A stretch of DNA of 64,000 nt from Succinivibrionaceae bacterium (GTDB lineage Bacteria; Pseudomonadota; Gammaproteobacteria; Enterobacterales; Succinivibrionaceae). This document shows positions 16,037 through 25,229 of the stretch, piece by piece. The stretch's first letter is position 1. Each line of letters opens with the position of its first letter. Under the pieces are notes generated by a model. That model was not told the DNA's origin. It did no database searches and worked only from the letters and a program-made list of their open reading frames with translations. Location: NCBI GenBank assembly GCA_019420905.1, contig JAHZGH010000009.1, forward strand, positions 186,001 through 250,000, read 5' to 3'. Made by a program: the position numbers and the translations under genes.

Positions 16037-18499
16037 ATGATTAATATTTTTATAATCAGCAGTGCTTTAAGCTTAGGTCTTCTAAGCTTAGGCTGCTTAT
16101 TCATGATTGTCTGCAGGCTGCCAAATTTAAGGCGTAAGCATGCAATAGCGCCGGCCTTTTGCGATTTGCTTGAATATGCGACATTAACCGATAACGATAT
16201 TATCGTCCTTAAAAACGGAGCTTTGTGCAGGATCTATGAATTCACTCCAATTATAGACAGCAGTACCGATCCTAAGGAGCTTGAAAGCCTGCGCCTGCGG
16301 TGCCAGCAGGTATTAAGCAAGCTTGACGGCAGATTTTCCCTGCAGTTTGATGCGTTACGCACAAAAGAGCGGGAATATCAGGTAGCCTTTAAAGGCAGCA
16401 ATAAGGCCGCCTTATATTTTGATAAAAAACGCCAGTACTGCTTTATACGCAATCCAGGCTTTAAAACCAGCTTCTACCTCACATTGTGCTATCGCGGCGA
16501 TCTGCAGACTATCAGAATTTTAAGCAGTCTCTTTACTGCAAATAAAGCATACGGAAAAGATCCCAAACTGCAGACCAAAATCATCCTCAAAAATTTTGCC
16601 GATAAATGCCAATCTACAGTAAATGCTTTGCAGAATATCTGTTCTTTAAAGCTTTTGAGCATAAATAATGACACTATTATCCGCTCTCATGATGCCCTAA
16701 GCTTTATTAGAAGCTGCATCTTCATGGATATGCTTCCTCAGGCTTATCCTAAAAGTCATCTATATCTAGATGCGCTTTTATCCTCAAAGGACTTTAAGGG
16801 CGGCCTGTGTCCGCAAATCGGTGAAAAATATATAGCCTGCATCGCTATTGAAGGTCTGCCGTCAGAATCTACCTTCCTGATTTTAAACAGCCTGACGCAC
16901 CTTGAGCATGAGTACCGCTTCAATACGCGCTTTATCTGTCAGGATAAATTAGAATCGGCGCTAAATTTAGAGCGCTACAGACGCCTGTGGAAGCAGCGCC
17001 GTAAAGGCATAGTGGCGCAAATTTTCAATATACAGGGAGATAATCTCAATGCCGATGCCCAAGCGCAGCTAGAAGATCTTAAGGAGGCGCAAAGGCTTTT
17101 AGATTCAGGAGATGAAATCTTCGGGAAATATACTGCAGAGATTATCATCATGAATGAGGATTTTGAATACTTAAAGACTCTCTGCGAGAAAACAGTAAAA
17201 GCTATTGAATTTTTAGGCTTCGGCGCTCGAGTTGAAACTATAAATGCAATTGAAGCCTATTTAGGCTCTCTTCCAGGCCACCTAAATCAAAATTTAAGAC
17301 GCAATCTGATCTCTTCATCAATTCTTGGAGATTTATTGCCCTTAGGACAATTGCATTTAAGCGAAAGCCAAAGTCCTAATCCTCTATACGGTCCTCATGC
17401 AAGCTCTCTTTTGCAGGCTAAAGCGCTTGATAAAAGCACTATTCTTGTAAATCTGCATGATAAGGATCTAGGCAATGCCATTGTCATCGGACCTCCGGGA
17501 ACCGGCAAAAGCGTTTTTTTAGGCCATTTAATGCTAAATCTTCTCCGCTACAGCGATATGCAGATCTTCTGCTTTGATAAAGGCCTCTCTTTTTATGCGC
17601 TTAATAAGGCCTTAAATGGTGACATTATCGATCTCAATGAAAAAACTGCGCTCTGTCCATTTGAATATTTAGACAGCGCTGCAGATTTTAATTCGGCTTT
17701 AGAGTTTATTGAGACCATTTTAGAGCTTCATGGCATCAAGACCGACGGCTATGAGCTGCAGGAAATCTCAGACGCTTTAAAAATAATCGCTGTCAAACCT
17801 GATTTAGGGCGAGGCATCAGCTCTCTTAAGCTTTTAATCAGTTCAAGAAGAATAAAAGATGTTTTAGATGAATACAGCAGTCAAAAGCTGTCAGGAGGAA
17901 TATTTGACGGCGACAATAATCCAGATCTGCACAAGGATTTTACCCTCTTTGAATGCGGCTCTCTTTTTGATTATTCACAAAGTATACAGATCCCTGTCTT
18001 AAAACATATTTTTAATTTAATCTCGCGCAAGTTTGACGGTTCTCATCCAGGAGCAATTGTTATAGATGAAGCCTGGCTAATGCTCAAAGATAAGCTCTGT
18101 GCCCAGGAAATTCTAAAATGGATTAAAACCTTAAGAAAAAATAATGCCGTTGTAATTTTAGCTACTCAAAGTCTTAGCGATTTAAGGCACTGTCCTATCT
18201 ATGAAAATCTAATTGACTGCATAAAAACGCGCTTCTTTTTGCCAAATCCTGATGCTCTGCAGAAGCCGTCTCTTGATGACTATCAAAATTTGGGACTGCT
18301 TGAGCAGCAGATTAAAAAAATCGCTGAGGGCATAAAAAAACGCGATGTATTTATGCAGAAGGCCTCTGCCTTTGAAGGCTTTATCCCTGTTCTCTCAGAA
18401 GAGGAATTAAAGCTTTTATCAGCCGCATCCCCAAAAGATCGCTTGTCTATTGACAATCTCTATAAAAAATACGGATCTGACTTTTATCGGGAGCTTTAA
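16037..18499 (+). CDS. trbE: TrbE/VirB4-type secretion ATPase
   Basis: The largest ATPase of the secretion channel, 820 residues, about the family's usual length. An N-terminal hydrophobic segment (ISSALSLGLLSLGCLF) suggests membrane contact. The CagE/VirB4 N-domain fills the first half. The RecA-like domain has Walker A GPPGTGKS near residue 487 and Walker B GAIVIDEAWLML near 672, followed by ATQSLSDL near 713. It overlaps trbF by one base (TAATG). VirB4-type ATPases are universal in type IV secretion and are the best marker that this cluster is genuine. Confidence 0.93.
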   Translation: MINIFIISSALSLGLLSLGCLFMIVCRLPNLRRKHAIAPAFCDLLEYATLTDNDIIVLKNGALCRIYEFTPIIDSSTDPKELESLRLRCQQVLSKLDGRFSLQFDALRTKEREYQVAFKGSNKAALYFDKKRQYCFIRNPGFKTSFYLTLCYRGDLQTIRILSSLFTANKAYGKDPKLQTKIILKNFADKCQSTVNALQNICSLKLLSINNDTIIRSHDALSFIRSCIFMDMLPQAYPKSHLYLDALLSSKDFKGGLCPQIGEKYIACIAIEGLPSESTFLILNSLTHLEHEYRFNTRFICQDKLESALNLERYRRLWKQRRKGIVAQIFNIQGDNLNADAQAQLEDLKEAQRLLDSGDEIFGKYTAEIIIMNEDFEYLKTLCEKTVKAIEFLGFGARVETINAIEAYLGSLPGHLNQNLRRNLISSSILGDLLPLGQLHLSESQSPNPLYGPHASSLLQAKALDKSTILVNLHDKDLGNAIVIGPPGTGKSVFLGHLMLNLLRYSDMQIFCFDKGLSFYALNKALNGDIIDLNEKTALCPFEYLDSAADFNSALEFIETILELHGIKTDGYELQEISDALKIIAVKPDLGRGISSLKLLISSRRIKDVLDEYSSQKLSGGIFDGDNNPDLHKDFTLFECGSLFDYSQSIQIPVLKHIFNLISRKFDGSHPGAIVIDEAWLMLKDKLCAQEILKWIKTLRKNNAVVILATQSLSDLRHCPIYENLIDCIKTRFFLPNPDALQKPSLDDYQNLGLLEQQIKKIAEGIKKRDVFMQKASAFEGFIPVLSEEELKLLSAASPKDRLSIDNLYKKYGSDFYREL

Positions 18500-19146
18500 T
18501 GAAAAATAACTATAAAGGACTTGAGGATATCAATCTGTTAAAAGAAAGCTTGCGCCATGACCTCCTGCCGCTTTCAGCGGTACTCCTAAGTGCTGCTTTC
18601 GGCTTTTTAAGCCTTGGAGCTTTATTGTATTTTCAAATGTTCAAGCAGGAAATTATTCCGTATATCGTCACAGTCGATCGCCAAGGAGCAATTTTGACCT
18701 CCGGCGCTTTAAAAGCTGCCGACGGCATTCCTGAGGAAATTATTGCAACAACCTTATGCGATTTTTTAGAAAAGCTCAGATGCGCTGGAGACGATCACGA
18801 CCTTAAGAGACGAGATATCGAATATATCTATGCTCATCTTAAGGATAAAAGCTCTGCCTTAGCCTATGTGGATGACTATTATCAAAAACAGGATCCTTTC
18901 TTAAAAGATCGCTATGTAAAGATAGAGCTGCAGAATCTCATTCGTGCCGCGCAAAAAACCTTTCAAATTGACTGGATTGAAACTACCGATTTCAACAAAA
19001 GCCATAAAAGGCAGAAAATGCGCGCTCAGATAACTTATGAGCTGGTGCGGGTAAAGCACCGCTCTCTAAATTCGCTGAAGCTTAACCCTTTAGGTATTTT
19101 TATTACTGACATCCGCCTAAGCGAACGCTTTGAAAATCAGCCTTAA
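18499..19146 (+). CDS. trbF: TrbF/VirB8-type channel protein
   Basis: A bitopic inner-membrane assembly factor of 215 residues. One transmembrane helix lies at about 27-48, followed by a periplasmic VirB8/NTF2-like domain that begins with EIIPYIVTVDRQG, a typical TrbF entry. RP4 TrbF is of similar size. The start is coupled to the trbE stop. The C-terminal strand pattern (MRAQITYELVRVKHR) is consistent with the VirB8 fold. Confidence 0.85.
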   Translation: MKNNYKGLEDINLLKESLRHDLLPLSAVLLSAAFGFLSLGALLYFQMFKQEIIPYIVTVDRQGAILTSGALKAADGIPEEIIATTLCDFLEKLRCAGDDHDLKRRDIEYIYAHLKDKSSALAYVDDYYQKQDPFLKDRYVKIELQNLIRAAQKTFQIDWIETTDFNKSHKRQKMRAQITYELVRVKHRSLNSLKLNPLGIFITDIRLSERFENQP

Positions 19147-19155
19147 GGAAAAATT

Positions 19156-20046
19156 ATGCAAAAGAAGATGCTTATCATTCTGTCATGCGTGCTCATAAAT
19201 ATTGCCAGAGCTGACTCTATGGCTGAATTTGATAATTACAATCAAAATTTTTTAGATGAGCACGATATCCGCACCTTAAACGATCTTGAAAGCCTTAAAG
19301 CACAGACTCTAGCCGGCGTTGCAGCAGCTCCCGGCGAGGTAGTATTCAGATTCGGTTCAGGACACCCTACTATTGTCTGCTCTATTTTAGAGATAAGTGA
19401 TCTGGCCTTTGAAATGGGCGAGCGGATCCGCGAGGTTACCTTAGGAGACAGCGCCCGCTGGAATATCGAAAGTGCTATTTCCGGCAATAATCAAACCCGT
19501 ACAGAGCACTTAATCATCAAGCCCTTGGCAGCTAATCTGTCTACCTCAATGGTAGTAACTACCGACAGGCGTACCTATCATATCCGCTTAAAATCATCTG
19601 CAAAAGAATTTATGCCGTCAGTTCGCTTTTCTTATCCTAAGATGAGCTTTACATCTCCGTCCTTTGATTATTTCAATAGCGGAAATGATGGTTTTGAAAA
19701 TGATACGCAGGATTACAGCGTCTTAGTAGACGGTACAGTACAGTCAAATTATGCAAGTTTAGATGTTTATGAAATCTCGGGAGATTACGAAATAACTCCG
19801 CAGAAGGTCTGGCATGACAGCAGCCGTACCTATATACAGATGCCTAAAGAAACAGCTCTCTCCAAAATGCCTGCTTTAATGCTTGTTGAAGAAACGGGAC
19901 TCATCTTCACTGAAGAAAATCTCCACAGTGTCAATTACCGCATCAAAGGACGGACCTATATTGTCGACGGCATTGTAAAGCATGCTCGATTATTATTAGG
20001 CACAAATAATGAAGGCAAAAGCTGCGATATAAGCTTAAGAGGCTGA
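19156..20046 (+). CDS. trbG: TrbG/VirB9-type outer channel component
   Basis: A periplasmic and outer-membrane core protein of 296 residues with a signal peptide (MQKKMLIILSCVLINIARA). The VirB9/TrbG domain shows VRFRFGSGHP-like strands near 58-66, LIIKPLAANLSTSMVVTTDRRTYHI near 118-142, and a C-terminal beta region including YFNSGNDGFEND. In the RP4 order the lipoprotein gene trbH would follow; here trbI comes next after 2 bases, so the VirB7-type partner is missing or unrecognised. Confidence 0.87.
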   Translation: MQKKMLIILSCVLINIARADSMAEFDNYNQNFLDEHDIRTLNDLESLKAQTLAGVAAAPGEVVFRFGSGHPTIVCSILEISDLAFEMGERIREVTLGDSARWNIESAISGNNQTRTEHLIIKPLAANLSTSMVVTTDRRTYHIRLKSSAKEFMPSVRFSYPKMSFTSPSFDYFNSGNDGFENDTQDYSVLVDGTVQSNYASLDVYEISGDYEITPQKVWHDSSRTYIQMPKETALSKMPALMLVEETGLIFTEENLHSVNYRIKGRTYIVDGIVKHARLLLGTNNEGKSCDISLRG

Positions 20047-20048
20047 TT

Positions 20049-21254
20049 ATGGAAGGACAAAATCATAGCTTAAAAAAAGGTAATATCAATAAACTGCCCT
20101 TGTTCTTAGTCTTAGGCTTCTGCCTTATAAGCCTGCTGACGGTTTTTGTTTTAACTTCTCCTAAAAAAGAGCAGAACCCTTCAATTCCGACTATTCCCTA
20201 TGATATGGAATATCAGCTAAGAAAAGCTCGGGAAAACAGCTTTAATTTAAAGCTGCAGAGCCAAAGGCAGACCCTGCAAGATACTGCCCGGGAAACTCTG
20301 CCTCCTCAGGAGCTGCAGGCTAAAAACGAAGTTTTAGCCTTTGAGAGATCGCAAAGCAGCTACGAGGATGATTATCGCCGCTATCAGGAGCTCCTGCCCC
20401 CTTCAAGACTGCGCTACGGCAAAACTAATGAAGAAAATCAGGAGGCTGTCAGAAATACGCGCCCTTCTCCAAAAGCAGCAGCCAAAGAAGCTGCTGCTGA
20501 TAACGGCTATGCTCAAGCCTTAACGGCAAGCTCAAAGGTTAATCTAAATAAAAGTTCAGAGCTTGCTTTTGAGAAGAATAATCCAGAAGAGCACAATATC
20601 TCTGACGATACCCTAAACGCCTATGCCAAATTAAAAAAACAAGCTCCAACGCAGAATGAAAAGCTTCAAAGTCCTAAAAGCCCTTACTGCCTGCTTGAAG
20701 GAAGCGTCATTCAGGCTGTTCTGCTGACCGGCATCAATTCTGAACTGCCAGGCCAAATTACCGCGCAGGTTACAGATAATATTCTCGATACTCCTACAGG
20801 CAGCCATCTGCTAATTCCTAAAGGCAGCCGCCTTGTAGGTCAATACGGTTCTAATGCCCGCTTTGCGCAGAAAAGAATCTTTTTAGGCTTCAGCCGCCTG
20901 ATTTTCCCTGACGGCAGATCACTTAGATTAAATGCCATGCCCGGACAAAGCACCGACGGCTATGCCGGACTGGATGCTGATGTAGATAACCATTTTTTTG
21001 AACTGCTTTCAGGCTGCCTTCTGATGTCGTCTATAACCGCCGCAGGCTATATTCATGACGGCTCCTATGACGAGGACTCTTTTCGCGGAGCTATGGGAGA
21101 TGCCCTTAGCGATAATCTAAGCACGACCTTATCTAAAGTTATTGAACGCAATTTAAACATATCTCCAACCTTAAAGGTAGCCCCAGGCTTTTTATTGAGC
21201 ATTGCCGTTACGGAAGATCTGTATTTTCCCTCCCCTTACAATCAAAATTCATAA
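20049..21254 (+). CDS. trbI: TrbI/VirB10-type core protein
   Basis: A 401-residue energy-sensing scaffold that spans both membranes. It has a short cytoplasmic N-terminus, a transmembrane helix at about 19-40, and a charged, Gln/Glu-rich linker to about residue 215. The conserved VirB10 beta-barrel domain follows, with IQAVLLTGINSELPGQITAQV, LIPKGSRLVGQYG and an FPDGRSLRL strand. The antenna segment near 320-345 is hydrophobic. It forms the outer core with TrbG and follows it by 2 bases. Confidence 0.9.
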   Translation: MEGQNHSLKKGNINKLPLFLVLGFCLISLLTVFVLTSPKKEQNPSIPTIPYDMEYQLRKARENSFNLKLQSQRQTLQDTARETLPPQELQAKNEVLAFERSQSSYEDDYRRYQELLPPSRLRYGKTNEENQEAVRNTRPSPKAAAKEAAADNGYAQALTASSKVNLNKSSELAFEKNNPEEHNISDDTLNAYAKLKKQAPTQNEKLQSPKSPYCLLEGSVIQAVLLTGINSELPGQITAQVTDNILDTPTGSHLLIPKGSRLVGQYGSNARFAQKRIFLGFSRLIFPDGRSLRLNAMPGQSTDGYAGLDADVDNHFFELLSGCLLMSSITAAGYIHDGSYDEDSFRGAMGDALSDNLSTTLSKVIERNLNISPTLKVAPGFLLSIAVTEDLYFPSPYNQNS

Positions 21255-21269
21255 AGGAGCCTTTACTCT

Positions 21270-22016
21270 ATGCATAAATATCTGATTTTACTGTTGCTGC
21301 TGTCATTTGAAGCTTCAGCTGCAGACAGCCAGTCTGAGCTGCATTCTATGCTGAAAGTCTTAAATGAGCACACTAAGATCCTAAAGGAATGGTCTATGCG
21401 CAATCAGGAACAAAATAATGCTCTTATAGAGCTTTCAGATAAAAGCTCGCAGCGAGAAGATCTCAACTATAAAATTACCAGCAAAGAAACCTGGGATAAG
21501 ATCAAAAGCCTCAATCAAAACAGCCGGCTTTTGCTTGAAGCCTGTGCTGATACTGTAGATGAATACGTAAGCATAGGCAATTACATGAAGGCTTATGAAC
21601 GCTCTAAGGCCTGGGATGTGTGCAGAGATCCTGGCAGCTGCAGCTTTTACAGCGTCACCTCAAGCTACAATCAGGAAACCTTAGAGCTTGCCGAGCGCAC
21701 TCAGGAAAAAGGCCAGATTTTAGGGCAGAGCCTGCAGCAGGCTTTAGCTGAGCTTGACGGCTTTACTCTCGAAGCTCAAAACGCTTCAGGGCTTAACGCC
21801 AGCATTGATACGCTGTCAAAGGTTAATTCCATGACGGCAAATTCAATTATTGCCCTTACCTCACAATTAAACAGTCTTTTAAATTTAAGCACGCTGCAGG
21901 CTCAGAAGCAGAGCAATATCGAAATATTAAGCGCTCAGGCCGATGAAGAATTTTTACAGACCTACAGCATCAGCTCTGATCATCTTTCTTTAAATATGGA
22001 CGCAAATGTTAATTAA
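21270..22016 (+). CDS. trbJ: TrbJ/VirB5-type periplasmic protein
   Basis: A secreted 248-residue protein with a signal peptide (MHKYLILLLLLSFEASA). The mature part is almost entirely helical and rich in Gln, Ser and Leu, with the coiled-coil pattern of TrbJ/VirB5 pilus-tip proteins. Two Cys at about 113 and 118 in a CRDPGSC segment could form a disulfide. AAAGGAG precedes the start. It overlaps the next gene by 11 bp. RP4 has trbK (entry exclusion lipoprotein) between trbJ and trbL; here there is no room for it. Confidence 0.75.
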   Translation: MHKYLILLLLLSFEASAADSQSELHSMLKVLNEHTKILKEWSMRNQEQNNALIELSDKSSQREDLNYKITSKETWDKIKSLNQNSRLLLEACADTVDEYVSIGNYMKAYERSKAWDVCRDPGSCSFYSVTSSYNQETLELAERTQEKGQILGQSLQQALAELDGFTLEAQNASGLNASIDTLSKVNSMTANSIIALTSQLNSLLNLSTLQAQKQSNIEILSAQADEEFLQTYSISSDHLSLNMDANVN

Positions 22017-22896
22017 GCTTTTTATATTGTCTTTATTTTTTTTAAGTCCTAAGCTGTCTGCAGCTGCAGATCTTAATGCAGAAAACCTGCTAAACACCCT
22101 CTGTCAGGATTTCCTTAACGGCGCTGAAATTTATATTGAGCCTATAAAGCTTGCCGCCTCGCGGCTTTTCTGGTCGTTATTAGGCTTTTCAGTTATTTTA
22201 GGCGGCATAAGCTTTGCACTCAAAAATGAAGATATTCCTTCTTTTTTAGCTTTCTTTGTCAAGCTCTGCATAAATGCAGGAATATTTTTATTTCTGCTTG
22301 ATAACGGAAATGCTATCGGCATAAGCATTGTCGACTCCTTAACCTCAATTACCAATACTAAAAATCAAGGACCCTCCGAGCTTTTAGATTTAAGCTTCAA
22401 TACCTTCAATCAGCTGCTTGCTGCTTTAAAAAACAGTAATACTTCATTAATTTTCACAGCACTTATGTATTTATCCTGCTATATTTATCTTATTTTGATG
22501 TTTTTACTGGTTATCGATTACACCATCACCTATGTCAGCGCTTATATGCTGTGCATTTTAGGCACGTTTGCCTTAGGCTTCGGCGCATTTGAATATACAA
22601 GGGACATTGCTGTAGGAGTGCTGCGTCAAGTTATCTATTTTGCCTTGCGCTTAATGACGATGATTATGATCTGCAACACAGGTTCTGCAATACTAGAAAA
22701 CCTAAGCGAAAAAATTTCTTCTATGCAGAATCTTAGCATTAATGATTTTAATACCATTATTTTCACGACCATCTTCATCTTTATCTTGTCAAAAAAAATT
22801 CCTCACCTAATCGGCAGCCTAGTGCTTAATGTCAACTTCAATGCAGATTTGAATTTTGGAAAAATTTTTCAAGGAACAGCAAGGCTCTTAAAGTAA
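22006..22896 (+). CDS. trbL: TrbL/VirB6-type polytopic channel protein
   Basis: A 296-residue inner-membrane protein with a signal-like N-terminus and five to six hydrophobic helices between about 45 and 265, matching VirB6/TrbL. Its length is close to VirB6 and much shorter than RP4 TrbL, which has a long hydrophilic tail. It is the last gene of the cluster. About 270 bases follow before a tRNA gene, and no relaxase or coupling ATPase is found on either side within the window. Confidence 0.82.
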   Translation: MLIKLFILSLFFLSPKLSAAADLNAENLLNTLCQDFLNGAEIYIEPIKLAASRLFWSLLGFSVILGGISFALKNEDIPSFLAFFVKLCINAGIFLFLLDNGNAIGISIVDSLTSITNTKNQGPSELLDLSFNTFNQLLAALKNSNTSLIFTALMYLSCYIYLILMFLLVIDYTITYVSAYMLCILGTFALGFGAFEYTRDIAVGVLRQVIYFALRLMTMIMICNTGSAILENLSEKISSMQNLSINDFNTIIFTTIFIFILSKKIPHLIGSLVLNVNFNADLNFGKIFQGTARLLK

Positions 22897-23116
22897 ACGG
22901 TTTATCCATAGTGCTGAAAATAGCGTAAAACAAGTTTTGTACATAAATATTCATTCATTTTTATTCATAATGCAGTATTGTTAAAACTAAGCTTATAAAT
23001 AAGTTTTTTTCAAATAATCTGTATGTTTTTTAATAAACCAAGCTGAAAAGCAAAAAATTTAAATTACAGCTATGCCAAAAAATGACTCCAAATAATCTAA
23101 AAAATCTAAATTTTAC

Positions 23117-23144
23117 TTGCATTTATAAAAAAAACGTGTAAAAT
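23117..23144 (+). promoter_or_regulatory. Promoter of tRNA-Ser(GGA) copy 1
   Basis: TTGCAT at 23117-23122 and TAAAAT at 23139-23144, with a 16-base spacer, 22 bases before the tRNA. The same arrangement, in near-identical sequence, precedes the inverted tRNA copy, which supports its use. Confidence 0.75.
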
Positions 23145-23165
23145 GAACAGCGTTCTTAAATGAAC

Positions 23166-23256
23166 GGTGAGATGGCCGAGTGGCTGAAGGCGCACGCCTG
23201 GAAAGCGTGTATACGTGAATAGCGTATCTCGGGTTCGAATCCCGATCTCACCGCCA
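23166..23256 (+). tRNA. tRNA-Ser(GGA), copy 1, CCA encoded
   Basis: The acceptor arm GGTGAGA pairs with TCTCACC, followed by discriminator G and an encoded CCA. The anticodon loop CTGGAAA gives anticodon GGA, reading UCC/UCU serine codons. A long variable arm (serine type) and the GGTTCGAATCC T-arm are present. An identical gene lies in the opposite orientation at 31238-31328. Confidence 0.97.
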
Positions 23257-23279
23257 TTTAAATCCTCCTTCAAAAAATT

Positions 23280-23314
23280 AAACAAGCTCTAGGATCTAGA
23301 GTTTGTTTTTTTTT
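23280..23314 (+). terminator. Rho-independent terminator after tRNA-Ser copy 1
   Basis: AACAAGCTCTAG pairs with CTAGAGTTTGTT (one G-U) across a 3-base loop, followed by a run of T. Confidence 0.88.
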
Positions 23315-23607
23315 ATCTGCTTGGCTTAGATCTTTGAGACCTAATTTGAAAGAAAAGTATCTAAAAAAATCCAAATAATTTACATAATTAAAATTTTTCT
23401 AATTAATCTGTTATTTTTAGGCTTCTCTGTAGAATTCAATATCTTAAATTGAACATGCTCAGCAAGCATCAAAGCGCAAATATCATTTCTTACACAAAAA
23501 ATTCATTTGACCATACAAACAATATACTAGCCAAATGAAAATTTAAGCTTTACATAAATATTTTCAATAAGCAGCTATTTAATTTTATCAAAAATAATTT
23601 TTTACAC
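23315..23607. other. Intergenic, no feature recognised
   Basis: AT-rich sequence between the tRNA terminator and the 3-prime end of arsC. No open frame, tRNA or clear hairpin is seen. Confidence 0.5.
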
Positions 23608-24036
23608 CTATTTTAATTTAGGCTTTAATTCATCAAGATAAAACTTATAAAAGCGATCTTTAATTTCATTTCTCACCCGCTGAAATTCTTCATATATAAA
23701 TTCTGAACTTCCTTTAGCTTCAGAAGGATCATCAAATCCCATATGCAATCTGTGATCAACTTTTCCTGAAAACATGGGACAGCTCTCTTTGGCTCCGCCG
23801 CAGACAGTAATAACATAATCCCATTTTTCATTAAGATATAAAGCTACGCTCTTAGGCGTATGCGAGCTTAAATCTATGCCTGCTTCTGCCATAACCTTTA
23901 AAGCCAATGGATTGACTTCTTTGGCAATTTTTGTACCTGCTGAAAACACCTCAAGCCGTGAGTCGAAAGCTTGCAAAAATCCATGAGCCATTTGACTTCG
24001 ACAGCTATTGCCCGTACATAATACTAAAATTCGCAT
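23608..24036 (-). CDS. arsC: Arsenate reductase ArsC, thioredoxin-coupled, low-MW phosphatase fold
   Basis: It reduces arsenate to arsenite using a cysteine cascade. The P-loop CTGNSCRS near residues 7-14 carries the nucleophilic Cys and Arg, and CGGAKESCP near 76-84 gives the two resolving cysteines of the Staphylococcus/Bacillus type. The DPS stretch (FDDPSEAKG) supplies the general acid. The frame opens at 24054, but the ATG at 24036 has GAGGA five bases upstream and begins at the conserved MRILVLCTGNS; the earlier ATG has no usable spacing. No arsR, arsB or acr3 is adjacent, so it is an orphan. Arsenate rather than phosphotyrosine is the likely substrate given the extra Cys pair. Confidence 0.88.
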   Translation of the reverse strand: MRILVLCTGNSCRSQMAHGFLQAFDSRLEVFSAGTKIAKEVNPLALKVMAEAGIDLSSHTPKSVALYLNEKWDYVITVCGGAKESCPMFSGKVDHRLHMGFDDPSEAKGSSEFIYEEFQRVRNEIKDRFYKFYLDELKPKLK

Positions 24037-24054
24037 ATTATTCCTCAGTTGCAT

Positions 24055-24440
24055 TTCCTTTTTAAATTAAATTTAAAGCCTGCTAAATTAAATATTTTTA
24101 ATAATCCTGTCTTAAGGATAAAATTTGCCTTAGCAAAATATATTTGTGAAATCCCAAAATGAAAAATATTTTTGGGATACGTTATGTATTTTTTACTAAT
24201 TTTTCAATCTGTTAAATTTTTTCCTATAACGATAAAAAGTTTTTCATATATAATCTGAAAACACTATCTATAAAGCGTCTTTGATATGATCATTTCTAAT
24301 ATGACTTAAATCTGAATAAAAGATACTTAAATCCTGATTATATAAACAACCATAAAAAAAGCTATTTTGATATATTAAAGAAATTCCTTTATAAAATTTC
24401 TTAATCCTTTTTATGATTATCTTTTTAGGATGATTTTTCA
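24055..24440. other. Divergent intergenic region between arsC and the beta-lactamase
   Basis: About 386 bases, very AT-rich, with both neighbours reading outward. It should hold promoters for both genes, but none could be fixed with confidence. No repeats or IS ends were recognised. Confidence 0.5.
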
Positions 24441-25229
24441 GTGAAAAAATTTATTTTATTAGTTTGCTTATTTGTAGTTTCAAACATTTCTTTTAGTAAT
24501 GAAAATCAATTTATGAAAGAAATTTTTGAAAAAGAAGGCTTAAATGGAACTTTCGTTGTTTATGATTTAAAAAATAATAAATATGATTATTTTAATTTAA
24601 ATAGAGCTAATGAAAGATTTTATCCAGCCTCATCATTTAAAATTTTTAATACTTTGATAGGTCTAGAAAATAATATAGTAAGAAATGTTGATGAAGTTTT
24701 TTATTATTATGATGGCTCTAAGGTTTTCCTTGATTCATGGGCAAAAGACTCAAATTTAAGATATGCAATAAAAGTATCTCAAGTTCCTGCCTATAAAAAA
24801 CTAGCAAGATCATTAGGAAAATACAGAATGCAAGAGGGGTTAAACAGATTAAATTACGGAAATAAAAAAATAGGTAATAAGATTGATGAATTTTGGCTAG
24901 AAGGCCCATTAAAAATAAGTGCTCTGGAACAAGTTAAATTATTAAATTTATTATCACAATCAAAGCTTCCTTTTAAAGCAGAAAATCAAAAGCAAGTACA
25001 AGATATTACAATTTTAGAAAGTAATGACAGATATATTTTACATGGTAAAACCGGCTATGCTGCAGATAATATAGCTGTTCCTGTTGGTTGGTTTGTAGGC
25101 TGGATAGAAACTTATAATAATATATTTTCCTTTGCTATAAATTTAGATATTAACGACAGCAAACTATTACCAAAACGAGAAGAACTTGTAAGAGAATATT
25201 TTCAAATTATAGGTGCTATAAAAGAATAA
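24441..25229 (+). CDS. Class D (OXA-type) beta-lactamase
   Basis: A periplasmic serine beta-lactamase of 262 residues with a signal peptide (MKKFILLVCLFVVSNISFS). Class D motifs are present: PASSFK with nucleophile S64 and K67, SQV (S-x-V), YGN, WLEGP and HGKTG. The text closely recalls the OXA-63 family of Brachyspira (RFYPAS, DSWAKDSNLRYAIK, VPAYK, ILHGKTG, PVGWFVGW). The second motif residue is Ser instead of the common Thr. The start is GTG, ten bases after TAGGA. Codon use is markedly richer in A and T than the flanking genes, so transfer from a low-GC donor is likely. No integron or IS was found next to it. Confidence 0.92.
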   Translation: MKKFILLVCLFVVSNISFSNENQFMKEIFEKEGLNGTFVVYDLKNNKYDYFNLNRANERFYPASSFKIFNTLIGLENNIVRNVDEVFYYYDGSKVFLDSWAKDSNLRYAIKVSQVPAYKKLARSLGKYRMQEGLNRLNYGNKKIGNKIDEFWLEGPLKISALEQVKLLNLLSQSKLPFKAENQKQVQDITILESNDRYILHGKTGYAADNIAVPVGWFVGWIETYNNIFSFAINLDINDSKLLPKREELVREYFQIIGAIKE

